Source of the DNA: Streptomyces sp. HD | Lineage (GTDB): Bacteria > Actinomycetota > Actinomycetes > Streptomycetales > Streptomycetaceae | Assembly (NCBI RefSeq): GCF_028369295.1 | Contig: NZ_JAQMYP010000010.1 | Coordinates: 1 to 64,000 of the forward strand | Length of the DNA stretch: 64,000 bases | Direction of reading: 5' to 3' | Shown: in pieces, positions 52,483-62,326 of the stretch | Numbering within the stretch: the first letter of the stretch is position 1 | Layout of the letters: each line of letters starts with the position of its first letter | Made by a program: the position numbers and the translations under genes | Notes under the pieces: model-generated | What the model was told of the DNA's origin: nothing | What the model saw: the letters and a program-made list of their open reading frames with translations, nothing else | The model's database searches: none

Positions 52483-52483
52483 G

Positions 52484-52906
52484 GTGGCCGAGACGCAGGA
52501 GAAGCCCACCAGGACGCGGCTGATCAGCGGGCCCGGGATTCTGCTCGTGTGGCTGTACGGCGTGATGGTCGTCGGGGCCGTGTCGCGCTCGGCGTACCAG
52601 ATCGCGACGGAGTTCGACCGGGCGCCGCTCGCCTATGCGCTGTCGGCGGTGGCGGGGCTCGTGTACGGGTTCATCACGTACACCCTGGTGCGGGGCGGCG
52701 AGACGGCCCGCAAGGCGGCGCTGGTGTGCTGCGCCGCCGAGCTCGCGGGCGTTGTGGTCGTCGGCACCTGGACCCTGGTGGAACCCTCGGCGTTCCCCGA
52801 CGCGACGGTCTGGTCCGACTACGGCATGGGGTATCTGTTCATCCCGGTACTGCTGCCCCTGTCGGCCCTGTACTGGCTCCGCAAGGCGCGAACCGTCAAG
52901 CAGTAG
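52484..52906 (+). CDS. Integral membrane protein, coupled to the preceding gene
   Basis: 140 residues, four hydrophobic helices (ILLVWLYGVMVVGAVSRSAY, LSAVAGLVYGFITYTLV, ALVCCAAELAGVVVVGTWTL, YLFIPVLLPLSALYWL). The GTG at 52484 is chosen because GGGGAGG lies five bases upstream, overlapping the end of the preceding gene. Its last 11 bases overlap the convergent GNAT gene. Function unknown; the two-gene unit may form one membrane complex. Confidence 0.83.
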   Translation: MAETQEKPTRTRLISGPGILLVWLYGVMVVGAVSRSAYQIATEFDRAPLAYALSAVAGLVYGFITYTLVRGGETARKAALVCCAAELAGVVVVGTWTLVEPSAFPDATVWSDYGMGYLFIPVLLPLSALYWLRKARTVKQ

Positions 52907-53393
52907 CGGCGTACGTCCCCGCCGACTTCTCCAGGACGACCATCTCGACGCCGTCGGCGCCCCTCGACGTGCCGACCGCCTCGTAGCCCACCTTGCGGTA
53001 GAGGCGCAGGTTGCCCTCGCTGCGGTGGCCGGTCTGCAGGCGGAACCTCGTGGCGCCGCGCTGCTCGGCCAGGGCCGCTTCCGCCGCGCGCAGCAGCCTG
53101 GCGCCGATGCCGTGGCCCTGGAGACGGGGGTGGACGCAGAGCTTGCCGATGGCGGCCGAGCCGTCCTGTGTGACGCTGCCGCGGACGGAGCCGACCACCT
53201 CCTCGCCCAGCCGGGCCACGAAGACGCAGTCCGCGGCGACCTCCGCGCGGACCGAGTCCAGGGTTTGGACCAGCGGGTCGATGCGGTAATTGCCGTACAG
53301 CGCCGCTTCGCTCTGGAAGCACAGGTACTGAAGCCTGAAGATCTGCTCCGCGTCCTGCTCGGTCGCTGCCGAGATGGTCACGCTCATGCCCAT
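52896..53393 (-). CDS. GNAT N-acetyltransferase
   Basis: 165 residues. Acetyl-CoA site: LCVHPRLQGHGIGARLLRAAEAAL, then HRSEGNLRLYRKVGYE. Substrate unknown. The ATG at 53391-53393 or the one at 53385-53387 could be used; the first has GAGG nine bases upstream. It overlaps the convergent membrane protein gene by 11 bases. Confidence 0.88.
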   Translation of the reverse strand: MGMSVTISAATEQDAEQIFRLQYLCFQSEAALYGNYRIDPLVQTLDSVRAEVAADCVFVARLGEEVVGSVRGSVTQDGSAAIGKLCVHPRLQGHGIGARLLRAAEAALAEQRGATRFRLQTGHRSEGNLRLYRKVGYEAVGTSRGADGVEMVVLEKSAGTYAATA

Positions 53394-53438
53394 GTGCGCA
53401 CGCCTCCCGCTCACCTGATCGCCTGTTGTCCCTCACTC

Positions 53439-53948
53439 CTATCCCCGGCCGCTGCGGGCCGCAACCTCCGGTGCGAGCAAACGACGGAGACATCCCAGGC
53501 ATCTGGAACGTTCCGGGCCGAGACTGCCCTGTGAGATACCCAACTCCCCCGCGATTTCCCGGTATGTCAGGTCCTCGGGCGACAGGAGAGCCTCCACGAG
53601 GCGGGGACAGCGCCCCGGCAGTCGGCGTACCGCGTCACGCAGGGCCCGGCGGCGGGCGGCCGCGAGGGCGAGGTGCTCCGGGTCGTGATGGTCGCCGTCG
53701 GCGGCGGGCTCGTTCTCGTACGGCCGTTCCCGGCTCGTCGTACGGCGGCTGCGGCGGGCCTCGGAGCGGACGGCCCGGCGCAGCCAGCCCGGCGGGTCGA
53801 CGGGCGGGCCGTCCGAGTCGAGGTGCTCCAGGAGGCGCAGCCAGACCGCCTGTTCCAGGTCGCCCGGCTCGGCGCCGGAGGCGGGTGCCTCGGCGGAGGC
53901 CTCGGCGATGAGCAGCGGGCGAAGGGTGGAAACCAGGTCGTCCGTCAT
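53439..53948 (-). CDS. Small ECF-like sigma-70 family factor
   Basis: 169 residues. The N-terminal region 2 is short and divergent (DLEQAVWLRLLEHLDSDGPP, WLRRAVRSEARRSRR). Region 4 is clear (LRDAVRRLPGRCPRLVEALL and LTYREIAGELGISQGSLGPERSRCLGCLRRLL), giving the helix-turn-helix that reads -35 elements. Two Cys flank the recognition helix end. No anti-sigma gene is adjacent. The ATG at 53946-53948 is preferred to an upstream GTG. Confidence 0.85.
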   Translation of the reverse strand: MTDDLVSTLRPLLIAEASAEAPASGAEPGDLEQAVWLRLLEHLDSDGPPVDPPGWLRRAVRSEARRSRRTTSRERPYENEPAADGDHHDPEHLALAAARRRALRDAVRRLPGRCPRLVEALLSPEDLTYREIAGELGISQGSLGPERSRCLGCLRRLLAPEVAARSGRG

Positions 53949-54036
53949 ATGCGGCACGACGCGGCCGCCCGGGCGCGAGGTTGCCAGGGCGGCCGACAGT
54001 CACCCCAACCGGGGCGCGGGTCTCAGGTGTTGACGC

Positions 54037-55200
54037 TCAGCCGTTGACGAAGTCCTCGCGGGCCAGCACGCCCGTGTCCGGGTTGTCGGTGAAGACACCG
54101 TCGATGCCGGTCGCGAAGTACGTCCTGTAGGCGCCGAAGACATCCCCGTAGGCGTCCGCGTCGGTGCCCTTGCGGAAGTCCGCGGGGAGGAAGGGGTTCT
54201 CGTTGCGCATGGTCCAGGGGTGCAGGATCAGACCGACCTTGTGCGCGTCGCTCACCAGCGTGGTGGGCGTGGTGAGGTTGCCGTTCGCGTCCTTCGGGAT
54301 GACCAGGTCCAGGGTGGGGCCGATGCCCTGCGCGTAGGAGGCGATCTCCCTGAGGCCGGCCGGCTTGACCAGGTCGGCGACGGTGCGCGGGTCGCCCGTC
54401 TCGACGAAGTCCCAGGGGCGGGTCGTCGGACCGGACAGCAGGACCGCCAGCGGGTTGTCCACCAGCTTGTTCAGGCGCTGGATGCTGGTCGGCTCGAAGG
54501 ACTGGATGATGACGGGCGAGTTCCGCCGGTCCTTGCCGTGCTTGTGCAGCACCTTGGCGACCCGCTCCTCCAGGGCGAGGCCCTGCTTGCGGAAGTAGGT
54601 GGGGTGCTTGAGCTCGGGGTAGATCCAGACCTGCTTGCCGCGCTTGCGGGTCTGCTCGTCCTGCCACTTCAGGACCTCTTCGAAGGTGGGGATCTCCCAG
54701 CGGCCGTTGTAGAGCGTGTTGTGCGGGCGGTTGGCCGGGATGCGCTCGACGGCGCGCAGGGTCTTCAGCTCGGCGAGCGTGAAGTCCTCGGTGAACCAGC
54801 CGGTGGTGGCGACACCGTCGAGGGACTTCGTCTTCTTGCGGTCGGCGAACTCGGGATGGTTCGCGACGTCGGTCGTGCCGCCGATCTCCGGCTCGTGGCG
54901 GCAGACGAGGTGACCGTCCTTGGTGGGCACCAGGTCGCCGGCCTCGACGATGTCGGCGCCCATGTCGAGGGCCAGCTGGTAGGAGCCGAAGGTGTGCTCG
55001 GGCCGGTAGCCGCTGGCGCCGCGGTGGCCGATGATCGTCGGCCTGGGCAGGCTCCGCACGCCGCCGCCACCGGTCCGGGCCTCGGCCGCCTTCGCCGTGC
55101 CGGACAGCCCGAGGACCGCCCCGCTCGCACCGAGCACCGCCGCGCCGAGCAGCATCCGCCGTCCGGTCCCGCCCGTCTGCTCGTTCTCCTGCGTTCCCAT
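54037..55200 (-). CDS. Tat-exported glycerophosphodiester phosphodiesterase
   Basis: 387 residues. A Tat signal is present: GTGRRMLLGAAVLGASGAVLGL. The mature TIM barrel has the GDPD signature IIGHRGASGYRPEHTFGSYQLA with the catalytic HRG and a downstream PEHT, then VCRHEPEIGGTTDV and WIYPELKHP. It releases alcohols and glycerol 3-phosphate from deacylated phospholipids outside the cell, probably for phosphate scavenging. The ATG at 55198-55200 has GGGAGGG eight bases upstream. Confidence 0.93.
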   Translation of the reverse strand: MGTQENEQTGGTGRRMLLGAAVLGASGAVLGLSGTAKAAEARTGGGGVRSLPRPTIIGHRGASGYRPEHTFGSYQLALDMGADIVEAGDLVPTKDGHLVCRHEPEIGGTTDVANHPEFADRKKTKSLDGVATTGWFTEDFTLAELKTLRAVERIPANRPHNTLYNGRWEIPTFEEVLKWQDEQTRKRGKQVWIYPELKHPTYFRKQGLALEERVAKVLHKHGKDRRNSPVIIQSFEPTSIQRLNKLVDNPLAVLLSGPTTRPWDFVETGDPRTVADLVKPAGLREIASYAQGIGPTLDLVIPKDANGNLTTPTTLVSDAHKVGLILHPWTMRNENPFLPADFRKGTDADAYGDVFGAYRTYFATGIDGVFTDNPDTGVLAREDFVNG

Positions 55201-55580
55201 GAGCGCCCTCCCTGCCCGTCCGTTCATCAGTGCGGGCCGATCCTAGGTGCGTGTACATGACCGAGGGGAGACCGGCCCCCGAACACGCGGGTGACGCTGG
55301 ATGTCGTACGGGAATGGAGTGGTGACGGCCCGTCGGATTGGGCCGGGCGGTGCGGGGAACGCGTCCGGTATGCCCCGGAGGCGATGTCCGTCACATTGTG
55401 GCCGGCGCGTTACGGGCCGCCAGGGGGACGCCACCGCAGGTAAACCTGCGTCAACAGTGAGTAAGACGTCGGTGAAGTCGGCTCCCCCGATGTGCGGGAC
55501 CCCCTGGCCCGCGAGTATCGTCCTCACCTGCACAGACTCATACAGTTTCCCTCGCCATCCTCTTGACCCCGGAGGGCCCG
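55201..55580. other. 380-base divergent intergenic region between GDPD and plsC-type genes
   Basis: No gene seen. A near-perfect palindrome CGCAGGTAAACCTGCG (55435-55450, seven-base arms, AA centre) could be an operator for either divergent gene. A PhoP box (direct repeats of GTTCACC type) was looked for because of the GDPD and not found. Confidence 0.5.
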
Positions 55581-56255
55581 TTGTCCCGCTTCGCGCTCAT
55601 CAAGGCAGTGCTCGGACCGATCATGCGCCTGATGTTCCGCCCACAGGTGGAGGGCGCGGAGCACATCCCGGGCGACGGTCCGGTCATCCTGGCCGGCAAC
55701 CACCTGACCTTCATCGACTCGATGATCCTGCCGCTGGTCTGCGACCGTCAGGTCTTCTTCATCGGCAAGGACGAGTACGTCACCGGCAAGGGCCTCAAGG
55801 GCCGTCTGATGGCCTGGTTCTTCACCGGCGTCGGCATGATCCCGGTCGACCGGGACGGCGGCCGCGGCGGTGTCGCGGCGCTGATGACCGGGCGCCGGAT
55901 CCTGGAGGAGGGCAAGGTCTTCGGCATCTACCCCGAGGGCACGCGCTCGCCCGACGGACGGCTGTACCGGGGCCGTACCGGCATCGCTCGCCTGACCCTG
56001 ATGACCGGGGCGCCGGTCGTCCCGTTCGCCATGATCGGCACGGACAAGATCCAGCCGGGCGGGGCGGGCATGCCCCGCCCGCGCAAGGTGACGGTGCGGT
56101 TCGGTGAGGCGATGGAGTTCTCCCGGTACGAGGGGATGGACCGGGACCGTTACGTCCTGCGGGCCGTCACCGACTCCGTGATGACCGAGGTCATGCAGCT
56201 GTCCGGGCAGGAGTACGTGGACATGTACGCCAGCAAGGCCAAAGAGGCCGCGTAG
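55581..56255 (+). CDS. 1-acyl-sn-glycerol-3-phosphate acyltransferase (PlsC-type)
   Basis: 224 residues. HX4D catalytic motif in AGNHLTFIDSM, substrate motif IYPEGTRSPDGRLYRG, and the conserved APVVPFAMIGT. It adds the second acyl chain in phosphatidic acid synthesis, at the membrane. I choose the TTG at 55581 because GGAGGG is four bases upstream; an upstream TTG at 55563 has no such site. No transmembrane anchor is evident beyond a short hydrophobic N-terminus. Confidence 0.92.
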   Translation: MSRFALIKAVLGPIMRLMFRPQVEGAEHIPGDGPVILAGNHLTFIDSMILPLVCDRQVFFIGKDEYVTGKGLKGRLMAWFFTGVGMIPVDRDGGRGGVAALMTGRRILEEGKVFGIYPEGTRSPDGRLYRGRTGIARLTLMTGAPVVPFAMIGTDKIQPGGAGMPRPRKVTVRFGEAMEFSRYEGMDRDRYVLRAVTDSVMTEVMQLSGQEYVDMYASKAKEAA

Positions 56256-56295
56256 CTCCGCCGGTCGGGCCGAGGGGTTCTTGGGGCTTCGGGCT

Positions 56296-56372
56296 GTTTG
56301 TCGACTGCCGGTTCGTGGCGGCCGAGCGCGCCCACGCGGCGGAGCCGCAGTTTGATGCAGCCCCGCGCCCCT
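56296..56372. repeat. Streptomyces dispersed intergenic repeat, family B, copy 2
   Basis: On the minus strand it begins AGGGGCGCGGGG (56361-56372) and continues through a GCGGCTCCGCCGCGTGGGCGCG block. It is the same family as 20485-20533 but a different subtype after the core. Its first bases supply the stop codon of the MFS gene. Confidence 0.7.
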
Positions 56373-57897
56373 AGGGTCGGCCGTCCAGCCGTTGGCCGCG
56401 GAGGAGGAACCATGCTGCGACCGCCGCAGTGATCAGCACCGCTGCCCCGACCCCCGCCGCGAGCGCCAAGCCGTCCACGAAGGACTGGCGGGCCGCGTCC
56501 AACATCGCCTCTGCCGTCTGCGGCGGCAGCCCCGCCGCCGCTTCCACCGCGCCGCCCAGTGACTCGTGTGCCTCCGTCGGCGTGCCCGCCGGGCCGGTGA
56601 AGCCCCGGTATACGCCGGTCACGATCGAGCCCAGTACGGCGATTCCCAGGGCCGCGCCCAGTTCGTACGCCGTCTCGGACACCGCGGACGCCGCTCCCGC
56701 CTGCTCCTTCGGTACGGAGGAGAGGATCACGTCGGACGTCACCGTGAAGGAGAAGCCCGCGCCGACGCCGACCACCAGCAGGGCGGCGCCGAGGAGCGGA
56801 TAGCCCGTCGAGCGGTCGATCACCGTGAGCACGGCCAAGGCGACGCCGATCGCCGCGAGACCGCCGGAGACCACGACCCGTACCGAGAAGCGGCGGGCCG
56901 CACGGCCGGCGATCAGACCGGCCACGACCGCGCCGATCGCGGCGGGCAGTTCGGCGAGCCCCGCCTCGAACGGGCCCCTGCCCTGCACGAGTTGCAGGAA
57001 CTGGGAGAGGAAGAACACCAGGCCGGACAGGCCGAGGATGGTCAGCAGATCGGCCAGCACGGCACCGCTGAAGCCACGGCTGCGGAACAGCCGCATGTCC
57101 AGCAGCGGGACCGGCAGGGTGAGCTGGCGGCGGACGAAGCCGTACAGCGCGGCGGCGCCCAGCAGGCCCACGGCCACGGTGGTCCGGGTGAAGCCGTGCG
57201 AGGCGGCTTCCTTGACGGCGTAGACGATGGCGACCATGCCTACGAGCGACAGCGTGACGCTGATCAGGTCCCACGGTCCGGGACTCGGGTTTCGCGATTC
57301 GGGCAGCAGCTTGATGCCGACGAGGACCAGGACCGCCATGACCGGCAGGTTGATCAGGAAGACCGAACCCCACCAGAAGTGTTCGAGCAGAAAACCGCCC
57401 GCTATCGGGCCGATGGCCGTACCGGCGGATGCGGTCGCGCCCCAGATGCCGATGGCGAGGCTGCGTTCGCGCGGGTCGTGGAAGAGGTTGCGGATCAGGG
57501 CGAGGGTCGCCGGCATCAGGGTCGCGCCCGCGACACCGAGCAGCGCCCGGGCGACGATCAGCATCTCAGGTGTCGTCGCATAGGCGTTGAGGACGGATAC
57601 CGCGCCGAACGCCGTGGCGCCGACGAGCAGGATCCGCTTGCGGCCGATGCGGTCGCCGAGGCTGCCCATCGTCACGAGCAGGCCGGCGATCACGAAGGAG
57701 TAGACGTCGCCTATCCACAGGAGCTGGGTGCCGGAGGGCTTCAGGTCCTCACTGATGTAGGGGGTCGCCAGGCCGAGGACGGTCGCGTCGACGGCCACCA
57801 GCAGCACGGCGAGCACGAGGACGGACAGCGCGAGCCAACGGCCGGGGCGCTTGGTCACCGCCTCGGTCGTCGTCGCCGGCTGCAGGGTGCTGGTCAT
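56371..57897 (-). CDS. MFS multidrug efflux transporter (DHA2/EmrB-QacA type)
   Basis: 508 residues with 14 predicted helices. DHA2 motifs: VLAVLLVAVDATVLGLATPYI (motif D1), GSLGDRIGRKRILLVG (motif A), ARALLGVAGATLMPATLALI (motif B), and GPIAGGFLLEHFWWGSVFLIN (motif C). It exports toxic hydrophobic compounds using the proton gradient; substrates unknown. The ATG overlaps the stop of the TetR gene by four bases (ATGA), so the regulator and pump are coupled. Confidence 0.94.
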   Translation of the reverse strand: MTSTLQPATTTEAVTKRPGRWLALSVLVLAVLLVAVDATVLGLATPYISEDLKPSGTQLLWIGDVYSFVIAGLLVTMGSLGDRIGRKRILLVGATAFGAVSVLNAYATTPEMLIVARALLGVAGATLMPATLALIRNLFHDPRERSLAIGIWGATASAGTAIGPIAGGFLLEHFWWGSVFLINLPVMAVLVLVGIKLLPESRNPSPGPWDLISVTLSLVGMVAIVYAVKEAASHGFTRTTVAVGLLGAAALYGFVRRQLTLPVPLLDMRLFRSRGFSGAVLADLLTILGLSGLVFFLSQFLQLVQGRGPFEAGLAELPAAIGAVVAGLIAGRAARRFSVRVVVSGGLAAIGVALAVLTVIDRSTGYPLLGAALLVVGVGAGFSFTVTSDVILSSVPKEQAGAASAVSETAYELGAALGIAVLGSIVTGVYRGFTGPAGTPTEAHESLGGAVEAAAGLPPQTAEAMLDAARQSFVDGLALAAGVGAAVLITAAVAAWFLLRGQRLDGRP

Positions 57898-58463
57898 GAT
57901 TCCTCTCTCTGTCCAGGGGTGTGATGCCGTAGTGCGCCGCCGAGCAGCAGCTCGACGATCATGTGGGTGAAGTCGTTGCGGGCGACCCTGCCCTCGGAGA
58001 CCGCCCAGGCCCCGGAGGCCAGCAGGCCGTAGAGCGCCTCGGTGAGCCAGGCCGGGGTGAGGTCGATGCGGAACTCGCCGCTCTGCTGGCCGCGCCGGAA
58101 GAGGGCCGCGATGCGCTCGTCGATGCGGGCCCAGCCCGCGTTCTGCTCCTCGCCCTCGAACAGCTGGTTCTCGGTGTAGAGGAACGCGAGCAGTCCGGCC
58201 GCCGGCTCGATCTCCCGGACCAGCCGGTGCACGGCGTCACGCGCCGCGCCCTCGTCCAGCCGGGCCGTCTCCAGCGCGGCCTCGCACTCCGCGATACCGA
58301 GCGACTCCAGCGCCCGCACGAGAGCTTCCCGCCCCGCGAACTGCCGGTGCAGGGTGGCCCGGCTGATCCCGGCCGCCTTGGCGACCTCGTCCATGGTCGC
58401 GGTGGACTTACGGGTCAGCAGGGCTGCGGCGGTGCGCAGTACGTGGTCACGATCGACGGCCAT
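57894..58463 (-). CDS. TetR family repressor of the MFS pump
   Basis: 189 residues. N-terminal helix-turn-helix: ATMDEVAKAAGISRATLHRQFAGREALVRAL. The C-terminal ligand domain is alpha-helical. The ATG at 58461-58463 is preferred (MAVDRDHVLRTAAALL). A perfect palindrome lies 18 bases upstream, and the pump gene is overlapped, so autoregulation and drug-inducible control of the pump are the obvious reading. Confidence 0.93.
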   Translation of the reverse strand: MAVDRDHVLRTAAALLTRKSTATMDEVAKAAGISRATLHRQFAGREALVRALESLGIAECEAALETARLDEGAARDAVHRLVREIEPAAGLLAFLYTENQLFEGEEQNAGWARIDERIAALFRRGQQSGEFRIDLTPAWLTEALYGLLASGAWAVSEGRVARNDFTHMIVELLLGGALRHHTPGQREES

Positions 58464-58481
58464 GAGACGAGAGTAGCGCAC

Positions 58482-58501
58482 ATGAGACAGTGATGTCTCA
58501 T
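58482..58501. promoter_or_regulatory. TetR operator
   Basis: Perfect inverted repeat with 8-base arms and a 4-base spacer: ATGAGACA-GTGA-TGTCTCAT. A half-site ATGAGAC recurs at the start codon (58462-58468). Expected target of the adjacent TetR protein. Confidence 0.85.
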
Positions 58502-58554
58502 CATGGGCATGCGTGACTCATCACTGCTGATCAGCGGGGTTCACAGGGGCCGTG

Positions 58555-59526
58555 TCAGTGCCAGGGCAGCTGTCCGCGCCGCTCCCAGTACGCGCCCGGC
58601 TCCTCGACCAGCCCGGCCAGCCGCTCCAACTGCTCCTCGTCGAGGTCCACGACGGCGGCGTGCAGGTTGGACGCGAGCTGTACGGTCGTCGCCGCGCCGG
58701 AGAGGACCACACCGGCCCAGGGCTGACGCAGGATCAGCGCGAGGGCGACGGCGTCGCAGCCGAGCTGTGTCTCCTCGGCGACGGCCTTCAGCGCGTCCGG
58801 TGCGTAAGGGTCCGCGAGCCGTCCATTGGCCATGCCTTCCTTCACGATCACCGTCAGCCCGGCGTCATGGGCCTCGGCGAGGGCGGGGGCGGCCGAGGTC
58901 TCCAGGGCGTTGTAGGTCGACTGGACGGTACGGAAGAGGGGCTCGCCGTCGACGGTCACCGCCAGGGCGGCGCGGATCGCCGCCGCTTGGGCCGGGCCGC
59001 TGGTGGAAAAGCCGATGGTCGTGCCCCGAGTGGCGGCTTCCGCGAGCCTGGCGTGGAGTTCCTTGTCGGTGAGGGCGGGGCTGTCCGGGGTCACCGAGTG
59101 GATCTGGTAGAGGTCGAGACGGTCACCGAGGAGGGCGTCGGACTCGGCGCGCTGACGCTCGTACGTCGCGAGACTGTGGTCCTTGACCTCGTGTTTCTCG
59201 GCGTCGGTGGTCCAGTCGGCGGTGTAGGTGTAGCCCCATTTGCTGCCTACGACGATGTCGTCGAGGTCGGGTCGGGTGTTCAGCCAGTCGGCGAGGAACT
59301 CCTCCGAGCGGCCGTAGGAACGGGCCGCGTCGAAGTAGCGGACGCCCTGGGCGTAGGCGGCGTCGAGGAGTTCATGGGTGCGATGGCGCAGAGCGTCGAC
59401 GGTGCGCTCGGCCGGGAGGTCGGCCTCCCGGCCGAGATTGATGTAGCCCGGGCGGCCGACCGCGGCCAGGCCCAGACCGAGGTGCGCGGTGGGGGTGGTC
59501 GCGGTGGCCAGACGGCTGAAGGGCAT
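58555..59526 (-). CDS. Aldo/keto reductase
   Basis: 323 residues of an NADPH-dependent (beta/alpha)8 barrel. It has LLDAAYAQGVRYFDAARSYGRSEEFLADWL with the catalytic Asp and Tyr, GSKWGYTY supplying the Lys, and LYQIHSV with the His. The C-terminal cofactor site is present but relaxed (ALILRQPWAGVVLSGA). Substrate unknown. It ends 91 bases before the TetR gene and is probably a separate unit. Confidence 0.92.
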   Translation of the reverse strand: MPFSRLATATTPTAHLGLGLAAVGRPGYINLGREADLPAERTVDALRHRTHELLDAAYAQGVRYFDAARSYGRSEEFLADWLNTRPDLDDIVVGSKWGYTYTADWTTDAEKHEVKDHSLATYERQRAESDALLGDRLDLYQIHSVTPDSPALTDKELHARLAEAATRGTTIGFSTSGPAQAAAIRAALAVTVDGEPLFRTVQSTYNALETSAAPALAEAHDAGLTVIVKEGMANGRLADPYAPDALKAVAEETQLGCDAVALALILRQPWAGVVLSGAATTVQLASNLHAAVVDLDEEQLERLAGLVEEPGAYWERRGQLPWH

Positions 59527-59589
59527 GGGGCGCTCCCTGCACGATCGACGGAGGGGGATCCGGCACCAATCTACCCAGCCCCGAGCGGT

Positions 59590-60420
59590 TCAGCCGGAGC
59601 CGAGGCAGCGCGGAACGAAGGCCTGGTCGGCCGGTCCGCCGCGCTTGAGGGCGTTGAGCACCCACTGCTCGACCAGCGGCGACTTGGGAGCCTGGTCGTG
59701 CTCGGTGAGGTCGAGCGGGCAGCGGTCCTGGAGCAGCACGTTGGTCACACGGGTGGCCGGGCCGTCGAGGAAGGAGCTGGTGTAGGGCAGCACCACCTCG
59801 TCGAAGCGCGTGGCGATCGCCGTGTAGTCGGGGCCCACCGGGGCCTCCGGGTCGGCGTTGAGCTTCTGGAGGAAGTCCGAGCCCGCGGTCTGGTCGACGC
59901 ATGAGGGGCAGACGGTGGCGCCGGCCACGAGGGCGAGCGGGTTGGTGGTGCCGTGGTTGGAGGGCACGATGCCGACGAGGTCGTCGACCTTGGTCGCGCC
60001 GCCGAGGAACTTCACGTAGTAGCGGGGCATCATGCCGCCCTGGCTGTGGCCGACGAGGTCGGCCTTCTGGGCGCCGGTCGCGCCGAGCACGGCGTTCACG
60101 AAGTCGCGCAGCTCGGCCGCCGAGTCCGCGATCGGCGCGGTCTCCAGACCGCCGTACTCGAAGGAGAAGACGCAGTAGCCGGCGTCCGCGAGCGCGGGCG
60201 ACAGGGTCAGCCAGTTCTCGAACGAGGTCTTGAAGGTGCCGTTCACGAGGACCACGGGCTGCGGGTGGGCGGAGTCCGGCTTGCAGGACCAGTTGTTGGC
60301 GCCGGGCGGCGGGGTGTCGGCCGCGTCGGCGGCCGGGGCCGCCAGACCGAAGGCGCACAGCGCGGCGACGGCGGCGGTGGCGAGGAGGCGGGCGGCTCGT
60401 CTTGTACGTCTTGCGTGCAT
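59590..60420 (-). CDS. Secreted alpha/beta-hydrolase lipase
   Basis: 276 residues. Signal peptide ARRTRRAARLLATAAVAALCAFGLAA with AxA sites near residue 33. The nucleophile elbow is VGHSQGGMMPRYYVK; the oxyanion region is PVVLVNGTFKTSFENW. Cysteine pairs (CPSC and the two ends) suggest disulfides, as in Streptomyces extracellular lipases. The ATG at 60418-60420 with AAAGGG upstream is chosen. Confidence 0.88.
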   Translation of the reverse strand: MHARRTRRAARLLATAAVAALCAFGLAAPAADAADTPPPGANNWSCKPDSAHPQPVVLVNGTFKTSFENWLTLSPALADAGYCVFSFEYGGLETAPIADSAAELRDFVNAVLGATGAQKADLVGHSQGGMMPRYYVKFLGGATKVDDLVGIVPSNHGTTNPLALVAGATVCPSCVDQTAGSDFLQKLNADPEAPVGPDYTAIATRFDEVVLPYTSSFLDGPATRVTNVLLQDRCPLDLTEHDQAPKSPLVEQWVLNALKRGGPADQAFVPRCLGSG

Positions 60421-60593
60421 GACGTCCCTTTCATGCTCGGCAGTGATCGACGGCTGTTCGACATTGCCGAACGGCAAGCGGAATGCTTACCTCCGAGTAG
60501 GCGTAAGTCAAGGTTTCGGTCAGTGGCTGAATATCTCGGGGCCTCTCCGGACCCCTCCGAACCTCTCCGGCGACCAGCCGCACCCGGACAGCA

Positions 60594-60626
60594 CGAAGGG
60601 CCCGGACGCGACGTCCGGGCCCTTCG
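60594..60626 (-). terminator. argH terminator
   Basis: Perfect 15-bp stem CGAAGGGCCCGGACG/CGTCCGGGCCCTTCG with a 3-nt loop, 16 bases past the argH stop. Confidence 0.9.
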
Positions 60627-60642
60627 GTCGACCGTGAATGCG

Positions 60643-62209
<1,567 letters not shown>

Positions 62210-62326
62210 TTGGAGCGGATTTCGAGCTGCCCTTGAACGCGGGAAACCGCTTTCCCGTATCTCTCGCCGAACGCAGGCGCCGCGTTCACAACCGACGACA
62301 CTCCCGAACCCGAGTGAGGCATCCGC

